Assembly: GCA_018241225.1 (NCBI GenBank)
Contig: JAFEEG010000016.1
Location: 1-64,000, forward strand
Direction of reading: 5' to 3'
From: Pseudomonadota bacterium
GTDB lineage: Bacteria > Pseudomonadota > Gammaproteobacteria > Burkholderiales > Burkholderiaceae_C
DNA length: 64,000 nt
The notes below the pieces were generated by a model. That model did not search any database, was not told where the DNA came from, and saw only the letters and a program-made list of their open reading frames with translations. The position numbers and the translations under genes are program-made. Each line of letters starts with the position of its first letter. Within the stretch, counting starts at the first letter, position 1. Below, piece by piece: positions 61,063-64,000 of the stretch.

Positions 61063-62288
61063 CACGGTGCCACGCCCACGGCGCCCGCGGCGTCTAGGGC
61101 ATCGATGCGCGCGGCGTCGTAGCCCAGAATCTGCGAGAGGATGCGGCGCGAATCGCGGCCCACGCGCGGCGGCGGCGTGAAGCGCGATTCGCTGCTGTCT
61201 GAGAACTTCATCGGGATGCCGGGCATGCGCACCGTCTCACCATTGTCCAGCTCGACCGCGACCACCATGTCGCGCGCCAGGATGTGCGGGTCGGAGAAGG
61301 CCTGGCCGAAGTCATTCACCGGGCCGCAGGGGATGCGGGCCTCGCGCAGCCGGGCGAGCCAGGCTTCGGTGGATTCTTTGGCGAATTCCTCGGCGATGGC
61401 CGCGTCGATCAGCGCCTTGTCGGCCAGCCGCGCGGGCTGGCGCGCGTACTCGGGCTTGCTCAGCGCCGGCAGCGGCAGCATCTGCAGGAAGCGGGCGAAG
61501 AAGGCGTCGCCGATGCAGGCGACCACCACATGGCCGTCGCTGGTCGGGTAGATGTTGTAGGGCACGTGCACGAAGTGCCCGTTGCCGATGCGCTCGGGCA
61601 CGTGGCCCGACATCAGGTGCATGGTGCCCATGTAGTTGAGCAGCGACAGCTGCACGTCGAGCATGGACACGTCCACGTGCTGGCCGCGTCCGGTCTGCTC
61701 GCGCGCCACCACCGCGGCCAGCACGCCTAGGGCGCCGAAGATGCCACCGCCCAGGTCGCCGATGGGAATGCCCGAGCGGGTCGGCGGCATGGAAGGCTCG
61801 CCAGTGATGGACATGCCGCCGCCCATGGCCTGCACCACCTGGTCGAAGGCGGGACGCTGCGTGTCGGGGCCGGTCTCGCCGAAGCCCGAGACGGTACAGG
61901 TGATGATGCGCGGGTTGATGGCGGCCAGCGTGTCGTGGTCGATGCCCAGGCGCTTCGTCACGCCGGGGCTGAAGTTGTCGAAGACGATGTCGGCATGCCT
62001 GACGAGGTCGTGGAAGACCTCGCGGCCCAGGGGCGACTTCAGGTCCAGCGCGACGCTTTCCTTGCCGCGGTTGAGGGTGAGGAAGTAGGCTCCCATGCCG
62101 TCGCGCGAATAGTCCGGGTCTTCGGCCAGCAGCTTGCGCGTGCCCTCGCCCTCGCCGGGCGGCTCGATCTTGATGGTGCGGGCGCCCAGGTCGGCCAGCG
62201 TCATGGTCCCGTAGGGGCCGGAGAGCATGTGCGTCAGGTCCAGCACCGTGAGGCCGGCCAGGGGCGCGTTGATTTTGTTTCGTGTCAT
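61062..62288 (-). CDS. class III CoA-transferase (CaiB/BaiF family)
   Basis: 408 residues. Typical motifs are LTVLDLTHMLSGPYGTMTLA, LGARTIKIEPPGEGEGTRKL, the catalytic Asp region LKSPLGREVFHDLVRHADIV, and GFGETGPDTQRPAFDQVVQA. It transfers CoA between carboxylic acids, commonly succinyl-CoA to a dicarboxylate. First of a coupled pair with the lyase; 17 bases after the NIPSNAP gene. Confidence 0.93.
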   Translation of the reverse strand: MTRNKINAPLAGLTVLDLTHMLSGPYGTMTLADLGARTIKIEPPGEGEGTRKLLAEDPDYSRDGMGAYFLTLNRGKESVALDLKSPLGREVFHDLVRHADIVFDNFSPGVTKRLGIDHDTLAAINPRIITCTVSGFGETGPDTQRPAFDQVVQAMGGGMSITGEPSMPPTRSGIPIGDLGGGIFGALGVLAAVVAREQTGRGQHVDVSMLDVQLSLLNYMGTMHLMSGHVPERIGNGHFVHVPYNIYPTSDGHVVVACIGDAFFARFLQMLPLPALSKPEYARQPARLADKALIDAAIAEEFAKESTEAWLARLREARIPCGPVNDFGQAFSDPHILARDMVVAVELDNGETVRMPGIPMKFSDSSESRFTPPPRVGRDSRRILSQILGYDAARIDALDAAGAVGVAP

Positions 62289-62305
62289 GAGTCTTCTTCA
62301 GTTGC

Positions 62306-62653
62306 TCAGGTCGCCGCGGCGCCGCTTGCGGGCATGGCCGGCGGCAGGGGCGAGAAGGGCGCGGGGTTGAGCAGTTCGTTGTGCATGTCGCGGATGAGCG
62401 GCAGCACCTTCGGCAGGAAGGCCTGCCAGGCCGGGTCGGCGCCCAGCAGCGCACGGCGGCGCTGGCGCTCCTCGAAGGAGTCGTAGGCCCACAGGTGGAC
62501 CACCTTGTTGAGCGCGCCGATCTCGCTGCTGTAGAAGCCCGCCAGGCGCCCGAGGACGGGTGCCTCGATGCGGATGCCTTCGCCTTCCATCAGCTGCATG
62601 AAGGGCGCGAGCTTGCCCGCGTGGAGGATGTAGGTGCGCATCTCGACGATCAT
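62306..62653 (-). CDS. NIPSNAP-family protein
   Basis: 115 residues with the ferredoxin-like alpha/beta NIPSNAP pattern: MIVEMRTYILHAGKLAPFMQ, LAGFYSSEIGALNKVVHLWA, YDSFEERQRRRALLGADPAW. Enzymatic role unknown. Members occur in catabolic operons. The C-terminal 20 residues are Pro/Ala-rich and probably disordered. Confidence 0.85.
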   Translation of the reverse strand: MIVEMRTYILHAGKLAPFMQLMEGEGIRIEAPVLGRLAGFYSSEIGALNKVVHLWAYDSFEERQRRRALLGADPAWQAFLPKVLPLIRDMHNELLNPAPFSPLPPAMPASGAAAT

Positions 62654-62666
62654 CTTTTCGCGCCCC

Positions 62667-63458
62667 TCAAGCCCACAGCACCAGCCGCTTGTCCGGCATG
62701 CGCCCGATGAAGGAGCCGATCGAGACCCGGCTGCCGCCCGGCGCCGCGGTGCCGGGCGCGATCTCGTGCGGATTGCGTGTGTTGAAGATCACCACGTCGC
62801 CGGCGGTGGGCCGGTACTTGAAGCTGGGCGCACCCTCGACCAGGCTGCGCTCCAGGCCGTAGCTCTTGGGGATCTCGCCGGGCGTCACCGCCGGATCCCA
62901 CGGGCTGTTGTGCACTGTGGTGTGGCCGCCCGACTGCAGCTCCTCGGCGAAGAAGTTCCAGCCGAGCTGGCCGTCGATGGCGCCGATGGCGTAGTCGGGC
63001 GAGTTCACCGGCGCCCAGTCGACGTGCAGGTCGATCTTGTCACTGGTGGAGCGGATGATGCCCGCGAAGTAGGGCTGGCCGTCCTCGCGGGCGAAGTCCA
63101 CCTCGTACGGCCATGCGGCCTGCAGCCGCTGCATGACCCTTGCGAGCGGGTCGAAGGAGTTGGCGAAGACCTGCTCCACGTCGGCGCGCGCCTTGGGCAC
63201 GTCGGCGAGGAACTCCTCCTTGCTGCGGTTCCAGCGGTACTGGAACTGCGCCAGGCCGATGTAGCCGATGCGGTCCGCCACGTTGTAGTACTGCATGTTG
63301 CCCTGCTTGGCCGCGGCTGCGAAGCGGTGGCATTCGTCGGGCGAGGCGAAGCCCTTGATGCGGATGGCCGCGATCCTGTTGTCCAGCAGCAGGCGCAGGT
63401 TCTCCGCGGTCAGCGGATGCTCCTCGGCGCTGGTCCAGGTGGCGTTCGAAATCTTCAT
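62667..63458 (-). CDS. 2-oxoglutarate/Fe(II)-dependent oxygenase-like protein
   Basis: 263 residues. The double-stranded beta-helix iron site is visible as His-x-Asp in KIDLHVDWAPVNSPDYA and the distal His in IFNTRNPHEIAPG, with Arg in GGSRVSIGSFIG to hold 2-oxoglutarate. Family members hydroxylate small molecules or amino acids, coupled to decarboxylation of 2-oxoglutarate. The substrate is unknown; the neighbours (transporter, CoA-transferase, lyase) suggest the first oxidation of an imported organic acid. Confidence 0.8.
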   Translation of the reverse strand: MKISNATWTSAEEHPLTAENLRLLLDNRIAAIRIKGFASPDECHRFAAAAKQGNMQYYNVADRIGYIGLAQFQYRWNRSKEEFLADVPKARADVEQVFANSFDPLARVMQRLQAAWPYEVDFAREDGQPYFAGIIRSTSDKIDLHVDWAPVNSPDYAIGAIDGQLGWNFFAEELQSGGHTTVHNSPWDPAVTPGEIPKSYGLERSLVEGAPSFKYRPTAGDVVIFNTRNPHEIAPGTAAPGGSRVSIGSFIGRMPDKRLVLWA

Positions 63459-64000
63459 GAAATGGCTTTCCTTTGATCGACAGGGGCGTCCTGCCGGTTG
63501 ACCAGCCCGCCGGGCAGGAGAAGGGTGACGACGGCGGCCAGCACCAGGCTGCCGGCGGTCATGTACATGCCGGCATTGCCGCTGCCGGTGGTGTCGCGCA
63601 GCCAGCCGACCAGGTAGGGGCTGACGAATCCGGAGAGGTTGGCGACCGAGCTGATGATGGCGATGCCGGCGGCGGCGGCGCGGTCGGTCAGCAGCACGGT
63701 GGGCAGGCGCCAGAACTGGGCGAAGGCGGTGAGGATGCCGGCCGTGGCTACCGTCAGCGCGCCGATGGCGAAAGTGAGGTTGGTCTTGTGCGCCATGCTC
63801 AGGTACAGCGCGATTGCGCCGATGAACGCCGCGGCGACCAGGTAGCGCTTGCGGTCGCCGGTGGCGTCGGAGCGCTTGGCCACCAGCAGCATGGAGATGG
63901 CGGCCGCGCCGTAGGGAATGGCGCTGAACAGGCCCACGTTCAGCAGGCCCGATACACCGGCCTCGCGGATGAGCGTGGGCATCCAGAAGCCCATGCCGTA
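63455..64000 (-). CDS. MFS transporter, anion:cation symporter type, C-terminal part (runs off window)
   Basis: The visible 181 residues hold about five membrane segments: GLLNVGLFSAIPYGAAAISM, YLVAAAFIGAIALYLSMAHK, IAIISSVANLSGFVSPYLVG, MYMTAGSLVLAAVVTLLLPG. The pattern (FWMPTLIREAG... GWLRDTTGSGNAGMY) resembles the tartrate/phthalate/glucarate ACS subfamily. The beginning of the gene lies to the right of base 64000. It overlaps the oxygenase gene by four bases and probably imports the operon's substrate. Confidence 0.88.
   Translation of the reverse strand, partial: YGMGFWMPTLIREAGVSGLLNVGLFSAIPYGAAAISMLLVAKRSDATGDRKRYLVAAAFIGAIALYLSMAHKTNLTFAIGALTVATAGILTAFAQFWRLPTVLLTDRAAAAGIAIISSVANLSGFVSPYLVGWLRDTTGSGNAGMYMTAGSLVLAAVVTLLLPGGLVNRQDAPVDQRKAIS

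Overview
The window looks like chromosome of a GC-rich betaproteobacterium, probably Burkholderiales/Comamonadaceae. The reasons are the abundance of Bug/TctC binding proteins, a BoxR-type regulator remnant, branched-chain-type (HAAT) ABC transporters in catabolic operons, and a pqq/alcohol-dehydrogenase cluster of proteobacterial type. The organism cannot be fixed from sequence alone. No rRNA, tRNA or CRISPR array was seen.

1-1.45 kb: the end of an IS66-family element (tnpC partial, tnpB, tnpA, all minus strand). Its predicted terminus lies inside a gene resembling boxR, the benzoyl-CoA box-pathway regulator, of which only the N-terminal part remains.

1.5-24.4 kb: a catabolic island, visibly less GC-rich than the right half. 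It encodes an arylacetonitrilase, a true mandelate racemase with all catalytic residues, a mandelate dehydrogenase-type flavoenzyme, and an amidase that could be mandelamide hydrolase. There are two complete HAAT ABC importers with different binding proteins, plus LysR and LuxR regulators. The usual next enzyme, benzoylformate decarboxylase, is absent; the operon instead begins with an indolepyruvate-ferredoxin-oxidoreductase-type pair (iorA/iorB-like). I infer the route mandelonitrile/mandelamide -> mandelate -> phenylglyoxylate -> (CoA-dependent oxidative decarboxylation) benzoyl-CoA, which also fits the boxR remnant. The right part holds a DadA-like oxidase, a third HAAT binding protein and a divergent XRE-cupin regulator.

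25-35 kb: a sugar-acid (aldarate-like) cluster. It has a FadR-type regulator, two enolase-superfamily dehydratases (one glucarate-dehydratase-like), an RraA-like protein, a D-2-hydroxyacid dehydrogenase, a 2-oxoglutarate-semialdehyde dehydrogenase, and three Bug binding proteins without membrane partners. A stand-alone S9 peptidase follows.

37.3-59.8 kb: a complete PQQ-dependent alcohol oxidation system. It comprises a PQQ alcohol dehydrogenase with the D-x-D lanthanide signature, a HiPIP, a TonB receptor, a four-Cys cytochrome c, a XoxJ/PedG-like binding protein, an ExaC-type aldehyde dehydrogenase and a DUF779 protein. A 12-gene minus-strand run carries pqqABCDE, a PQQ-associated ABC system, a Bug protein, a NosR-like flavo/iron-sulfur membrane protein and ApbE. 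Between the arms lies a sigma-54 activator of AcoR type. Four predicted -24/-12 promoters, each preceded by the same 17-bp dyad (TGTWCY-N5-GGAGCA), tie the four transcription units into one probable regulon.

60.1-64 kb: a minus-strand operon for an organic-acid/CoA pathway: an HMG-CoA-lyase-like aldolase, a class III CoA-transferase, a NIPSNAP protein, a 2-oxoglutarate/Fe(II) dioxygenase-like protein, and an MFS transporter that runs off the window.
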